This document shows positions 31,036 to 39,130 of a stretch of 44,430 nt of DNA, in pieces. Source of the DNA: Verrucomicrobiota bacterium (GTDB lineage Bacteria > Verrucomicrobiota > Verrucomicrobiia > Limisphaerales > SXTU01); the NCBI GenBank assembly GCA_016235545.1, contig JACRKB010000290.1:1-44430 (forward strand). Direction: 5' to 3'. Position 1 is the stretch's first letter. Every line of letters begins with the position of its first letter. The translations under genes were made by a program, and so were the position numbers. The notes under the pieces were generated by a model. It made no database searches. It worked only from the letters and a program-made list of their open reading frames with translations, and was not told the origin of the DNA.

Positions 31036-32664
31036 TTATTTCTTCGCGCCGGGCATCGTCGGCAAACCCGGCATCGCATTCGTCGGATAGGCGAAGGCGG
31101 GGAACGCTGGATTGTCGAGCCAGCGCGTGAGCACGGTGAGTTCAATGGCGGTCAGGCCGAGTTCAGAGCGGCGCACCGCCTTTAACTCCGTCGGGGAAAC
31201 GGCGGTGACTTCGGTGATGGTGTTGCCGAGCTTGGGCGACACGGCGCGCAGCCACTGGTTCGCGGCGGCGGCTCCGGGGAAGGACGGATTGGGCGAGAGC
31301 ATCGCCGTGAGCTGGAAGATGGGCATCCACTGCGCGAGCTTCGCCTCGGTGATCTCCCAGTCGTAATAGACAAGGTTCGTGCGCGGGAGGAACTGGTTGA
31401 GCAATTCGACGGGCGGCGGGTTCGTGTTCGGCCCGGTGGGGACGATGCCCGCCATGCTGCCGAAGAGGAGGAAGTCGTTGTCCGGCTCCGGCGCGGGGCG
31501 GACGAAGGGCACGAGGATGGGCATTCCTACCCAGCCAATTTCCGTGCGGTTCGTGGTGAAGGCGATGCGCCCGATGCCGGCCTTCGTGATGTTTGTCCCA
31601 AGCGAGTGAAGCGCGTGCGGGGCGGCGCGGACGACGGTGTTCGACGCGTCGGCCATCGGCACGGCGGCTAGGAGGTTGTAGGGCACATCCTTGCGCGCCC
31701 AGGTGAAGAGCTGGTTTGGCGTGGACAACAGCTCCCACTCCTTGAACTCCGGCCGGTGCGCGAGCCAGTTGCCGAAGCCCTGCACAGCCGTGAAACTGAT
31801 GAGCGGATCGCCGACCGAGTCGCGGACGGAATTGGTCGGCAGGCGGAAGGCATCGAGCTTCCACGGCGCTGCGCTGGCGAACTTCAACGTGGCCTCGCTG
31901 CGCAGCGTCTGTCCCTTCGCGGTGACACTGACGGAGAGGTGCGGCCACGCGATGGACTTCGGCAAGCCGAGCGCGGCTTGCAGGCGCGGCAGGTCGGCGG
32001 TGATGTCAATGAGGTTGGGGGAAAGCGCGGGATGCCCCGCAGAGCTGCTGCCAGCGGCAGAGGACGCCGCGGGCGTGCCGCTCGCGGACTTGCCAAGCAT
32101 CAGACAGTCGTCGAAGACCGCGACAGTAAGCAGGGAACCGTTCCTGATTTTGGTGCTCCAAGCGCTGTTGCTCGCAGTCACGGCGGGCAGTGCGACTGGT
32201 GGTGAATCGGTGGCTTGCCAGAGGTTGGTGCTCCAGGACGCGCGCTGACTCGGCGTAAGGAAAACGGTGAGCAGCCAGCTCCCGCCCGGCGAGTCCGGCA
32301 CACTGAGGAGAAACTTGCTGGCCGCCAAATCGTCCAGGAGCGGACGCAGCAGCGCGGCCCGCCTGGCACGGTGGGAGGCGTCGGCCCCGAAAATCGTGTC
32401 CGCCAACGAGACCGCGAGCCGGTCGCACGTCTGTCTGCGCATGGCGATGGCTTCCTGCGAGTTGAGCAGCCCGTTGAGTTTCGCGTTGTCCGGATCGGTT
32501 GAGAGACTATTGAGTCCGGCGAAATGCAGGCGGAAGACCGGCCCGGCGGGCGCAGGCGCAGGGCTGGCCGGCGGCTTGGGAGCCGGTGGGGCCGCAGGTT
32601 TCTTGCGGCAGCCGGTCACGGCGATTCCACAGGCGATCAGGAAAGCAAAGGCAAGTCGTCTCAT
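31036..32664 (-). CDS. Lipoprotein of unknown function
   Basis: 542 residues. A lipoprotein signal (MRRLAFAFLIACGIAVTGC, lipobox VTGC with Cys19) is followed by a Pro/Ala linker (KKPAAPPAPKPPASPAPAPA) and a large mixed alpha/beta region with no motif I know. Recurring hydrophobic strands (FLLSVPDSPGGSWLLTVFLT, HLSVSVTAKGQTLRSEATLK, RIAFTTNRTEIGWVGMPILV) resemble the DUF3352-like proteins that bind the cell envelope, but this is a weak impression. The C-terminus is a short Pro-rich tail. It lies 45 bp upstream of pdxJ on the same strand. Confidence 0.7.
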   Translation of the reverse strand: MRRLAFAFLIACGIAVTGCRKKPAAPPAPKPPASPAPAPAGPVFRLHFAGLNSLSTDPDNAKLNGLLNSQEAIAMRRQTCDRLAVSLADTIFGADASHRARRAALLRPLLDDLAASKFLLSVPDSPGGSWLLTVFLTPSQRASWSTNLWQATDSPPVALPAVTASNSAWSTKIRNGSLLTVAVFDDCLMLGKSASGTPAASSAAGSSSAGHPALSPNLIDITADLPRLQAALGLPKSIAWPHLSVSVTAKGQTLRSEATLKFASAAPWKLDAFRLPTNSVRDSVGDPLISFTAVQGFGNWLAHRPEFKEWELLSTPNQLFTWARKDVPYNLLAAVPMADASNTVVRAAPHALHSLGTNITKAGIGRIAFTTNRTEIGWVGMPILVPFVRPAPEPDNDFLLFGSMAGIVPTGPNTNPPPVELLNQFLPRTNLVYYDWEITEAKLAQWMPIFQLTAMLSPNPSFPGAAAANQWLRAVSPKLGNTITEVTAVSPTELKAVRRSELGLTAIELTVLTRWLDNPAFPAFAYPTNAMPGLPTMPGAKK

Positions 32665-32748
32665 CGGTGCGTTTCAATTGCCAAAAGGCGGCGGTGTTGG
32701 CAAACGGAAACCCGCCGGTGGGACTACGGTGTTGTTCGCAGACGCGGG

Positions 32749-32842
32749 CAGCAGTCAGGAGTCGGGAGCCACGAGTCGCGCGCGATGTTCCAAGTGCCGC
32801 AGTCGTCCGCCGACTTCTGGCTCATGGCCCCTGACCCCTGAT
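32749..32842. repeat. Imperfect palindrome
   Basis: AGCAGTCAGGAGTCGGGAGC, then CACGAGTCG, against ATCAGGGGTCAGGGGCCATG, then AGCCAGAAGTCGG, on the other strand, with about 35 bp between. It sits in the gap between the divergent lipoprotein and Trm112-like genes. Confidence 0.55.
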
Positions 32843-32889
32843 ATTGGCTGTCCCCTCCCGGTGGACCACGGTAGTCTCGCGTCAGAACA

Positions 32890-33144
32890 ATGACTCCTGA
32901 ACTGCTCCAGATTTTGCGCTGTCCGCAGACGCGGCAGACGCTCGCGGTCGCGGAAACGGCGATGGTTTCGCGGCTAAACGAGCTGGTGACAGCCGGCCAG
33001 TTGCGCAACGCAGCCGGCCAGCCCATTACCGTGAAGCTGGACGGGGGGCTGGTGCGCGCGGATGGCAAGGCGCTTTATCCCGTCCGCCGCAACGTGCCGG
33101 TGCTGCTGGTGGACGAGGCGATCACGCTGCCATCGCATGCGTGA
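32890..33144 (+). CDS. Trm112-like small protein with incomplete zinc site
   Basis: 84 residues. MTPELLQILRCPQTRQTLAV at the start and GKALYPVRRNVPVLLVDEAI at the end follow the Trm112/UPF0434 fold, whose members activate methyltransferases. The usual CPxCxGxL zinc finger is reduced to a single Cys11 (RCPQTRQTL), so a zinc site is unlikely. Preceded by a divergent lipoprotein gene and followed by an intrinsic terminator, so it is probably a one-gene transcript. Partner methyltransferase unknown. Confidence 0.8.
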   Translation: MTPELLQILRCPQTRQTLAVAETAMVSRLNELVTAGQLRNAAGQPITVKLDGGLVRADGKALYPVRRNVPVLLVDEAITLPSHA

Positions 33145-33145
33145 T

Positions 33146-33167
33146 GGGGACAGGAGTGTCCCCTTTA
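33146..33167. terminator. Terminator between convergent genes
   Basis: GGGGACA (33146-33152) and TGTCCCC (33157-33163) pair perfectly around GGAG, followed by TTTA. It begins one base after the Trm112-like stop (33144) and precedes the stop of the convergent GDSL gene (33175). Confidence 0.6.
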
Positions 33168-33174
33168 CGGCGGA

Positions 33175-33969
33175 TTACTTCGTCAACTCGGCAAGCTTGG
33201 GAGTGATGGCGTCGGCCCAGATTTGGTAGCCGGCCTTCGAGAGGTGGAGGAAGTCGGGCATGATTTCCGCCTTGAGCGCGCCCTCAGTGAGGAACTTCTC
33301 GCCGATGTCGAGGTAGTGAACGCTCTTGCCGTCGTGAAGCTTGGCGATCTTGGCGTTGACCTGCTTGAGCTTTTCCTGCTGCGGACCGAACACGCCGTCG
33401 GGCTTGCTGCCGCGCGGGAAGATGGCGAGGAGGAGGACTTTCGTTGCCGGGGATTTCGCGTGGATGGCCTTCACGATTGCGGTCACGCCCTTGGCGATGC
33501 CGTCGTCGTCATCGGAGCCAGAGTTGTTCGTGCCAATCATCAGCACCACGGCCTTGGGCTTGATGCCGTCGAACTCGCCGTTGGTGATGCGCCAGAGAAC
33601 GTGCTGAGTGCGGTCGCCGCCGATGCCGAAGTTGGCGGTCTTGTAGGCGGCGAAGCTCTTTTCCCAGACTTCCTTGCCGTTGCCGCGCCAGCCGGCGGTG
33701 ATGGAGTCGCCGAGGAAGAGCACATCCACACCGCCCGCCTTGGCGATTGCGACATAGCCCTCGTGGGTCTTGAGGAAACCGGCGTCCGGCTGGCCATTGC
33801 TGAACTTCGGCGCAGCGATGTCAGGCGGCTGGACGGGATTGGGAATCGTGGGTTTCGCATCCTTCTTCGCGTCCTTCTTGGCGTCGGTCTTGGCCTGTGC
33901 GAAGAGCGGCGAGGGGGAGGCAAGAAGGGTGGCAAGAGCGAGGGCGTGGAGGAATGTGATCCGTTTCAT
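33175..33969 (-). CDS. Exported GDSL/SGNH esterase, PAF-acetylhydrolase-like
   Basis: 264 residues. Signal peptide about 1-24 (ending PLFAQA), then a lysine-rich linker (KTDAKKDAKKDAKP). The SGNH blocks are complete: block I LFLGDSITAGW with nucleophile Ser89, block II NFGIGGDRTQHVLWR with Gly118, block III MIGTNNS with Asn148, block V DFLHLSKAGY with Asp239 and His242. The GGDRTQHVLWR pattern is that of PAF-acetylhydrolase-like esterases, which in soil bacteria often deacetylate sugars. Periplasmic or secreted. Start at ATG 33969 is set by the signal peptide. Confidence 0.9.
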   Translation of the reverse strand: MKRITFLHALALATLLASPSPLFAQAKTDAKKDAKKDAKPTIPNPVQPPDIAAPKFSNGQPDAGFLKTHEGYVAIAKAGGVDVLFLGDSITAGWRGNGKEVWEKSFAAYKTANFGIGGDRTQHVLWRITNGEFDGIKPKAVVLMIGTNNSGSDDDDGIAKGVTAIVKAIHAKSPATKVLLLAIFPRGSKPDGVFGPQQEKLKQVNAKIAKLHDGKSVHYLDIGEKFLTEGALKAEIMPDFLHLSKAGYQIWADAITPKLAELTK

Positions 33970-34034
33970 TGGTTGGTATTTGGTTTCAGAACGAGCGGTT
34001 TGGACGGGTTGGCGCTGTGGATGTTCAAGTCCCA

Positions 34035-34176
34035 GGTAGGGTGAGACTCTGTCGAACCCCATTTGCCGACGCGGTCGGCGCGAGCGCAGCGAGCATTTTG
34101 GTCATCTCTTCTGAGATGCTCGCTCCGCTCGCGTCGCTATCGCTCGAATTGGGGTTCGACGGAGTCTCACTCTACC
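34035..34176. repeat. Near-symmetrical 142-bp palindrome
   Basis: GGTAGGGTGAGACTCTGTCG, then AACCCCATTTG, pairs with GGTAGAGTGAGACTCCGTCG, then AACCCCAATTCG, on the other strand. Inner arms are GCGAGCGCAGCGAGCATTT and GCGAGCGGAGCGAGCATCT. This is the most regular palindrome in the window. Its right edge contains the last codons and stop of the Rieske gene. MITE-like in form, but no direct repeat flanks it that I can see. Confidence 0.75.
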
Positions 34177-34538
34177 GGGGTTGTGGATTCTTCCGGTTCG
34201 GGCGGCAGCACAATCCACAACTCTCCCTGCACCTCCACGACGCGCAGCGACTTGAGGCTGAGGCCACCGCAAGGCCCGTGGATGCACCGGCCGTTGAGCG
34301 GCTCGTAAATCGCGCCATGCGTGCGGCAGATGAAGAACTCGCCGTCGGTCGTGAAGAAGTCGTTGTCGTCATCCAGCGGCATGGGGATGTGCCGGCAGGC
34401 GTTCTCGTAGGCGACGAGGTGCCCGCGCACGTTCGCCGCGAAGCCCTCGCGACGGATGCCTTCGTGGGTGAAGACGAACTTGCGCGTCGTGCCGGGCGGG
34501 AGGTCGGCGACGGGGCAGAGTGGCTGGGAGCGGGTCAC
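34167..34538 (-). CDS. Rieske [2Fe-2S] ferredoxin-like protein
   Basis: 123 residues, no membrane anchor. The Rieske ligands are complete: Cys48-x-His50 in NACRHIPMPL and Cys71-x-x-His74 in FICRTHGAIYEPLNGRCIHG. Cys85 and Cys90 (GRCIHGPC) could form an extra disulphide. Soluble proteins of this kind pass electrons to oxygenases or act in nitrite-reductase small-subunit roles; no such partner is adjacent. The start is GTG 34538; an IR arm begins three bases upstream, and the stop lies in another palindrome, so this gene is wedged between two repeats. The final EESTTPVE is partly repeat-encoded. Confidence 0.85.
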   Translation of the reverse strand: MTRSQPLCPVADLPPGTTRKFVFTHEGIRREGFAANVRGHLVAYENACRHIPMPLDDDNDFFTTDGEFFICRTHGAIYEPLNGRCIHGPCGGLSLKSLRVVEVQGELWIVLPPEPEESTTPVE

Positions 34539-34540
34539 GG

Positions 34541-34615
34541 CGTGCTGCGTGTTTCGTGCTGCGTGACTACGGCCGTGCGCTCTCGAACCGAATCACGCAA
34601 CACGGAACACGGAGC
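34541..34615. repeat. Palindrome upstream of the Rieske gene
   Basis: CGTGCTGCGTGTTTCGTGCT, then GCGTGAC, against ATCACGCAACACGGAACACG, then GAGCAAG, about 28 bp apart. It fills the space between PEP carboxykinase (stop 34632) and the Rieske start, so any promoter for the Rieske gene must lie in it. Confidence 0.6.
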
Positions 34616-34631
34616 AAGCGGCTGCTTTGGG

Positions 34632-36407
34632 TCAGAGGCGGGCAATCAAAAGTTCGCGCTGGAAAATAATCTCCTTCGGCAGTTGCGAGTAGAGCTTGAT
34701 GAACAGCTCGTCCTGCTGGAGCACTTCGCGCCGCCATTCCTCAATGTCCGTGCTCTGCGCCTGCTCCAGCCGCTCGGCGTTGAAGCCGCCGAGTCCGTCG
34801 AGGTCGAAGTCGTGCGCGCTGGGCACCCAGCCGAGCAGCGCCTCGTTCGCGTTTGCGTCGCCCCGGCAGCGGTCCACGATCCACTTGAGCACGCGCATGT
34901 TCTCGCTGTAGCCGGGCCAGAGGAACTTGCCGGCGGCGTCCTGGCGGAACCAGTTCACGTTGAAGATGCGCGGAGGATGCTTGATCACGCGCCGCATCTG
35001 GAGCCAGTGGCGGAAGTAGTCGCCCATGTTGTAGCCGCAGAAGGGCAGCATCGCCATCGGGTCGCGGCGCACCTGGCCCACCGCGCCTGCCGCGGCGGCG
35101 GTGGTCTCGGAGCCGATGGTCGCGCCGACATAGACGCCGTGGACCCAGTTGAAGGCCTGATACACCAGCGGCATCGTCGTGCTGCGGCGGCCGCCGAAGA
35201 TGATGGCGCTGATGGGCACGCCGGCAGGGTCGTTGACCTCGGGTGCCAGCATCGGGTTGTTCGTCATCGGCGCGCAGAAGCGGCTGTTCGGGTGCGCGGC
35301 CTTCTCCTTCGAGTCCGGCGTCCAGCGCTGACCGCGCCAGTCGAGGCATTCGGCGGGCGGCGGCTCATCCTTGCCCTCCCACCAAACGTCGCCGTCGGCG
35401 GTGAGCGCGACGTTTGTGAAGATGGTGTCCCTCCTCATGCACTCCATCGCGTTCGGGTTCGACTTGTGGTTCGTGCCGGGCACGACGCCGAAGTAGCCCG
35501 TCTCCGGGTTGATGGCGTAGAGCCGTCCGTCCGCGCCGGGCTTCATCCACGCGATGTCGTCGCCCACCGTCCAAACTTTCCAGCCGGCGAAGCGCGCGGG
35601 CGGCTTGAGCATGGCGAAGTTCGTCTTGCCGCACGCGCTGGGGAACGCCCCGGCCACGAAGATTTTCGCCCCATCTGGCGACTCGACTCCCAGCACGAGC
35701 ATGTGCTCGGCGAGCCAGCCTTCGTCGCGACCCCAGTGTGATGCGAGCCGCAGCGCCATGCACTTTTTCCCGAGAAGGACATTGCCGCCGTAGTTCGATC
35801 CCACCGAGATGAGCGTGTTGTCCTTCGGGAAGTGCGCGATGCAGCGGCGGTCCGGATTCACATCGAGCATCGAGTGGACGCCGCGCGTGAAGCGGGCATC
35901 CGCGCCGAGCTGCTCCCAGGCGACTCGACCCATGCGCGTCATGATGCCCATGCTCAGGACGACGTAAATGGAGTCAGTCAGCTCCACGCCCACACGCGCG
36001 AGCGGCGAGCCGGGCGGCCCCATGAGAAAGGGCACGACATACAGCGTGCGCCCGCGCATCGCGCCATCGAGCAGGTCGTGGAGCTTCGCATACATCTCGG
36101 CTGGCGCGGCCCAGTTGTTCGTCGGGCCTGCCTCGTCCTGCGTGGGCGTGCAGATGAATGTGCATTGCTCCACGCGGGCGACATCGTTGGGATTCGAGCG
36201 GTGGTAGTGGCAGCCCGGCCATTTCTGCTGGTCGAGCGGGATGAGGATGCCGCGCGCGACCGCCTCGGTGGTGAGCGTTTGCTTCTCCCCTGCGGAGCCG
36301 TCGCACCAGTGGATGGTGTCGGGCTGGCAGAGGCGGGCGACTTCCCCGACCCAGCGGGTGACGTGGAGGTTGTCCGTGTTGCAGGTGCCGGGGGGTTGCG
36401 TGTTCAT
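34632..36407 (-). CDS. pckG: Phosphoenolpyruvate carboxykinase (GTP)
   Basis: Converts oxaloacetate and GTP to PEP, CO2 and GDP for gluconeogenesis. 591 residues, the length of the GTP-dependent type. Seen: the P-loop AGAFPSACGKTNFAML at about 252-267 with the reactive Cys259 typical of the GTP enzyme, MTRMGRVAWEQLG (155-168), HFPKDNTLISVGSNYGGNVL near 192-211, NPETGYFGVVPGTNHKSNPN, PISAIIFGGRRSTTMPLVYQ and FCGYNMGDYFRHWLQM. ATG 36407 gives MNTQPPGTCNTDNLH; the longer open frame upstream runs through a palindrome. No other gluconeogenic gene is adjacent. Confidence 0.95.
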   Translation of the reverse strand: MNTQPPGTCNTDNLHVTRWVGEVARLCQPDTIHWCDGSAGEKQTLTTEAVARGILIPLDQQKWPGCHYHRSNPNDVARVEQCTFICTPTQDEAGPTNNWAAPAEMYAKLHDLLDGAMRGRTLYVVPFLMGPPGSPLARVGVELTDSIYVVLSMGIMTRMGRVAWEQLGADARFTRGVHSMLDVNPDRRCIAHFPKDNTLISVGSNYGGNVLLGKKCMALRLASHWGRDEGWLAEHMLVLGVESPDGAKIFVAGAFPSACGKTNFAMLKPPARFAGWKVWTVGDDIAWMKPGADGRLYAINPETGYFGVVPGTNHKSNPNAMECMRRDTIFTNVALTADGDVWWEGKDEPPPAECLDWRGQRWTPDSKEKAAHPNSRFCAPMTNNPMLAPEVNDPAGVPISAIIFGGRRSTTMPLVYQAFNWVHGVYVGATIGSETTAAAAGAVGQVRRDPMAMLPFCGYNMGDYFRHWLQMRRVIKHPPRIFNVNWFRQDAAGKFLWPGYSENMRVLKWIVDRCRGDANANEALLGWVPSAHDFDLDGLGGFNAERLEQAQSTDIEEWRREVLQQDELFIKLYSQLPKEIIFQRELLIARL

Positions 36408-36501
36408 GGGCGTTGCATCCGCAATGGTTCGAAGCTGAGGGGAAACGTAGCGGAGGGTGCGCCCGGGTCGAAACCATTTTTTAGCGGCAGCGCGGCGCGG
36501 G

Positions 36502-36683
36502 GCGCTCTCAGTTTCTTGCAGACCCGATGTGGCGAGTGAAGCAGCTGGGCCGCTTCTCCTGCTCGTAATCCTGATCCTGCTCCGCTGGCAGATACACGAG
36601 GGAAGAGGGGAGGGAGCAGGACGAGGATCAGGATTACGAGCAGGAGCGGCAAAGCCATTGCGTTGCAAGAAACTGAGATGCGC
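36502..36683. repeat. Nested palindrome with CTCAGTTTCTTGCA ends
   Basis: CTCAGTTTCTTGCA (36507-36520) and TGCAAGAAACTGAG (36664-36677) are perfect inverted ends. An inner stem CTCCTGCTCGTAATCCTGAT... pairs with the stretch ending ATCAGGATTACGAGCAGGAG, with CGA inserted on one side. Related single ends occur at 27322 and 10674. It makes up half of the 374-bp gap 36408-36781; the rest shows nothing assignable. Confidence 0.75.
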
Positions 36684-36781
36684 CACAAAGCGCGCCACAG
36701 ACCCGCGCTCCAAAACGCACTGCTCGCCTGCGCCGCAGCTTGCGGCGTGAACTTTCATCTCTCCTCTGCGTCAGTAGCCAG

Positions 36782-37981
36782 ATGCCAGCACCCATTGCGA
36801 CCCCGGGAATTTCCGCAGCCGCTCCACCTTCCAGACTCACCGAGAGATTGCTCTCACTCGATGCCTATCGCGGCTTCATCATGGCGCTGCTCATCTGCAA
36901 CGGCCTGGGTTTCGCCACCTTCAAGAACGACCCGACGCTGGGCTGGCTCGCTGCGCAGGTGGACCATGTGAAATGGGAGGGCTGCGTCTTTTGGGATCTC
37001 ATCCAGCCTGCTTTCATGTTCATGGTCGGCGTGGCGATGCCTTTCGCCTTCGCCAAGCGCCAGGCCGCTGGCGACTCGTGGGGCCTCCTGTTCCGGCACG
37101 CGGCGCTGCGTGCGCTGAGCCTCTGCCTCGTCGGCATGGCCCTCGACTGCGTCACCGGCAACGCCTTCACCATCGGCTTCATGCGCGTGCTTCAGCAAAT
37201 CGCCATCGGCTACCTGCTCGCGTTCTTCCTGCTCGGGCGCAGCTACTGGGTGCAGGGAATCACCGCAGCGCTCATCCTCATTGGCTACACCGCCGCGTGG
37301 ATGCTTTACCCGGGCAACGACCCCGCCGGACCTTGGGTGATGGGCAACAAAAACATCGGCTCCACCTTCGACCTGTGGCTGGTGGGCCGGAACTACGGCG
37401 GCTTCTACGTCGGGCTGAACGCGGTGCCCGCCACCGCCACAATCCTCTTCGGTGTGTTGTGCGGACGGCTCGTCGGCAGCGGACTGCCCAAGCCGCGCGT
37501 GATGCAACTCCTCCTCGCAGCCGCCATCGCGGGCTTCGTCCTCGGCGGCCTTCTCAGCGCGGGCGCGACGCCTCTCGTCCCGATGGTCAAGCGCATCTGG
37601 ACAGCGAGCTTCACGCTCTGGGCCGCAGGCTGGACCATCCTCTTCCTCCTCGTGTTCTACTGGCTCATCGAGGTGCAGGGCTGGCGTCGCTGGCCGACCT
37701 TCCTCGTGGTCGTCGGGATGAACTCCATCTTCGCCTACAGCATGGCGCAGCTTTTCCGAGGCTCCTTCTTCGACCGGGGCATTGCCGTTTTCTCCAAGCC
37801 GCTCGTCGCGCTGCTGCTTGACCGCCCGCACCTTGCCGACGCCATCGCCAGGCCCGCGAGCTACGCGTGGCCCGAACCTCTCGGCCTGTGGGGAAACGTG
37901 CTGCAAGGCGCGCTCGTGCTGCTTGCGGAATGGGCCGTCCTCTACTGGCTCTATCGGCGGAAGATTTTCTTCAAGCTCTGA
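36782..37981 (+). CDS. DUF5009/HGSNAT-like membrane acyltransferase
   Basis: 399 residues with about 10 to 11 membrane spans. The start pattern ERLLSLDAYRGFIMALLICN, then VFWDLIQPAFMFMVGVAMPF, GLLFRHAALRALSLCLVGMA, MRVLQQIAIGYLLAFFLL and MNSIFAYSMAQLF belongs to the group related to heparan-alpha-glucosaminide N-acetyltransferase (NagX-like). These move an acyl group from cytosolic acyl-CoA to sugar amino groups across the membrane; the acceptor here is unknown. ATG 36782 (MPAPIATPG) is preferred to one 14 codons earlier, which leaves less cytoplasmic leader. Ends in RRKIFFKL. Converges with the dehydratase gene across a palindrome. Confidence 0.85.
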   Translation: MPAPIATPGISAAAPPSRLTERLLSLDAYRGFIMALLICNGLGFATFKNDPTLGWLAAQVDHVKWEGCVFWDLIQPAFMFMVGVAMPFAFAKRQAAGDSWGLLFRHAALRALSLCLVGMALDCVTGNAFTIGFMRVLQQIAIGYLLAFFLLGRSYWVQGITAALILIGYTAAWMLYPGNDPAGPWVMGNKNIGSTFDLWLVGRNYGGFYVGLNAVPATATILFGVLCGRLVGSGLPKPRVMQLLLAAAIAGFVLGGLLSAGATPLVPMVKRIWTASFTLWAAGWTILFLLVFYWLIEVQGWRRWPTFLVVVGMNSIFAYSMAQLFRGSFFDRGIAVFSKPLVALLLDRPHLADAIARPASYAWPEPLGLWGNVLQGALVLLAEWAVLYWLYRRKIFFKL

Positions 37982-37990
37982 GCTCCGGTT

Positions 37991-38102
37991 CCGAATCGAG
38001 CCACGGATGAAACACGGAAGGGAGCGAAGTCTGCGGACAAGCGTGGCGGTCTGTCATCCGCGTCCGTGCTGCTCTCCTCCGTGTTCAACCCGTCCTCGAT
38101 CC
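37991..38102. repeat. Palindrome between convergent genes
   Basis: CCGAATCGAGCCACGGATGA, then AACACGGAAGGGAGC, against GGATCGAGGACGGGTTGAAC, then ACGGAGGAGAGC, on the other strand. Stem words (CCACGGATGAAACACGG) are those of the copy at 5353. It lies between the acyltransferase stop (37981) and the dehydratase stop (38122), so a bidirectional terminator role is possible. Confidence 0.65.
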
Positions 38103-38121
38103 GTTGCTGAAAATGTCCCGC

Positions 38122-39066
38122 CTACTGCCACGGCAGCCTGTCCAAATCCACATTGCCGCCGGTGAAAATGATGCCGACGCGCCTGCCGCGGAACTTCTCA
38201 GGAGCCGCGAGCACGGCGGCCAGCGGGACGACACCGGACGGTTCCACCACGAGCTTCATCCGCTCCCACACAAGGCGCATCGCGGAAATGATGTGCTCCT
38301 CCGTCACGGTGACGATGCCTCGCGCGTGCTGCCGGATGACGGTGAAGGTGCGTTCGCTCAACGACGCGCGCAGGCCGTCGGCGATGGTGGCGGGATTCGT
38401 GTTCGCGAGAAGTTTGCCCTCGCGCAGGGAACGAAAGGCGTCGTCAGCGATGGCTGGCTCGGCTCCCCAGACTTCGACGTGCGGTGCCAGTGCGTGCGCG
38501 ACGAGGCAGAGGCCGCTCAGCAATCCGCCGCCGCTCACGGGCGCGATGAGCACATCGAGCAGCGGAACCTGCTCAAGGAATTCCAGGCCCACCGTGGCCT
38601 GACCCGCGATGACCACCGGGTCGTCGTAAGGGTGGATGAACACAGCGCCGGTCGCGCTCTGGATGCGGTCAGCCTCGGCCTGGCGTGCTGCGAGAGTCGG
38701 CTCGCAGAGCGTGAGCTGGCCGCCGTAGGCCGCGATGGCGCGCTGCTTGATGAGCGGGGCGTTGCGCGGGACTACGATGTGGGCCGGGATGCCGCGCTGC
38801 CGCGCCGCGAGAGCGAGGCAGGTGGCGTGGTTGCCGGAGGAATGCGTGACGACGCCGTGGCGGGCCTGCTTATCCGTGAGCTGGCGCACGGCGTTGAGCG
38901 CGCCCCGAAACTTGTAGGCACCACCCTTTTGGAAGTTCTCGCACTTGAAGTGGAGCGCCGCGCCCGCAAGGGAGTCAAGGCTGCCGCACGTCAGCACCGG
39001 CGTGCGATGGGCGGTGCCCGCAATGCGCTCGGCGGCGGCGTGGATGTCGGCAATTGTCGGAGCCAC
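38122..39066 (-). CDS. Serine/threonine dehydratase or serine racemase (PLP fold type II)
   Basis: 314 residues from GTG 39066 (APTIADIHAAAERIAG). PLP-binding Lys52 in NFQKGGAYKFRGALNA, the SSGNH substrate loop at 76-80, the phosphate-binding SGGGLLSG at 178-185, the acidic cofactor-loop GAEPAIADDAF, and TGGNVDLD near the end. Length without an ACT regulatory domain fits catabolic threonine dehydratase or serine racemase. The reaction would be Thr to 2-oxobutyrate or L-Ser to pyruvate/D-Ser; which one is undecided. An ATG upstream lies inside the next gene, so the GTG is the best start; it begins 64 bp after that gene's stop. Confidence 0.88.
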   Translation of the reverse strand: MAPTIADIHAAAERIAGTAHRTPVLTCGSLDSLAGAALHFKCENFQKGGAYKFRGALNAVRQLTDKQARHGVVTHSSGNHATCLALAARQRGIPAHIVVPRNAPLIKQRAIAAYGGQLTLCEPTLAARQAEADRIQSATGAVFIHPYDDPVVIAGQATVGLEFLEQVPLLDVLIAPVSGGGLLSGLCLVAHALAPHVEVWGAEPAIADDAFRSLREGKLLANTNPATIADGLRASLSERTFTVIRQHARGIVTVTEEHIISAMRLVWERMKLVVEPSGVVPLAAVLAAPEKFRGRRVGIIFTGGNVDLDRLPWQ

Positions 39067-39130
39067 AAAGGCGGCGAGTTTAGGAAGGGGCGCGGGCGGT
39101 GCGCAACTGTGGCGTGCCGAAATGTCGAAA

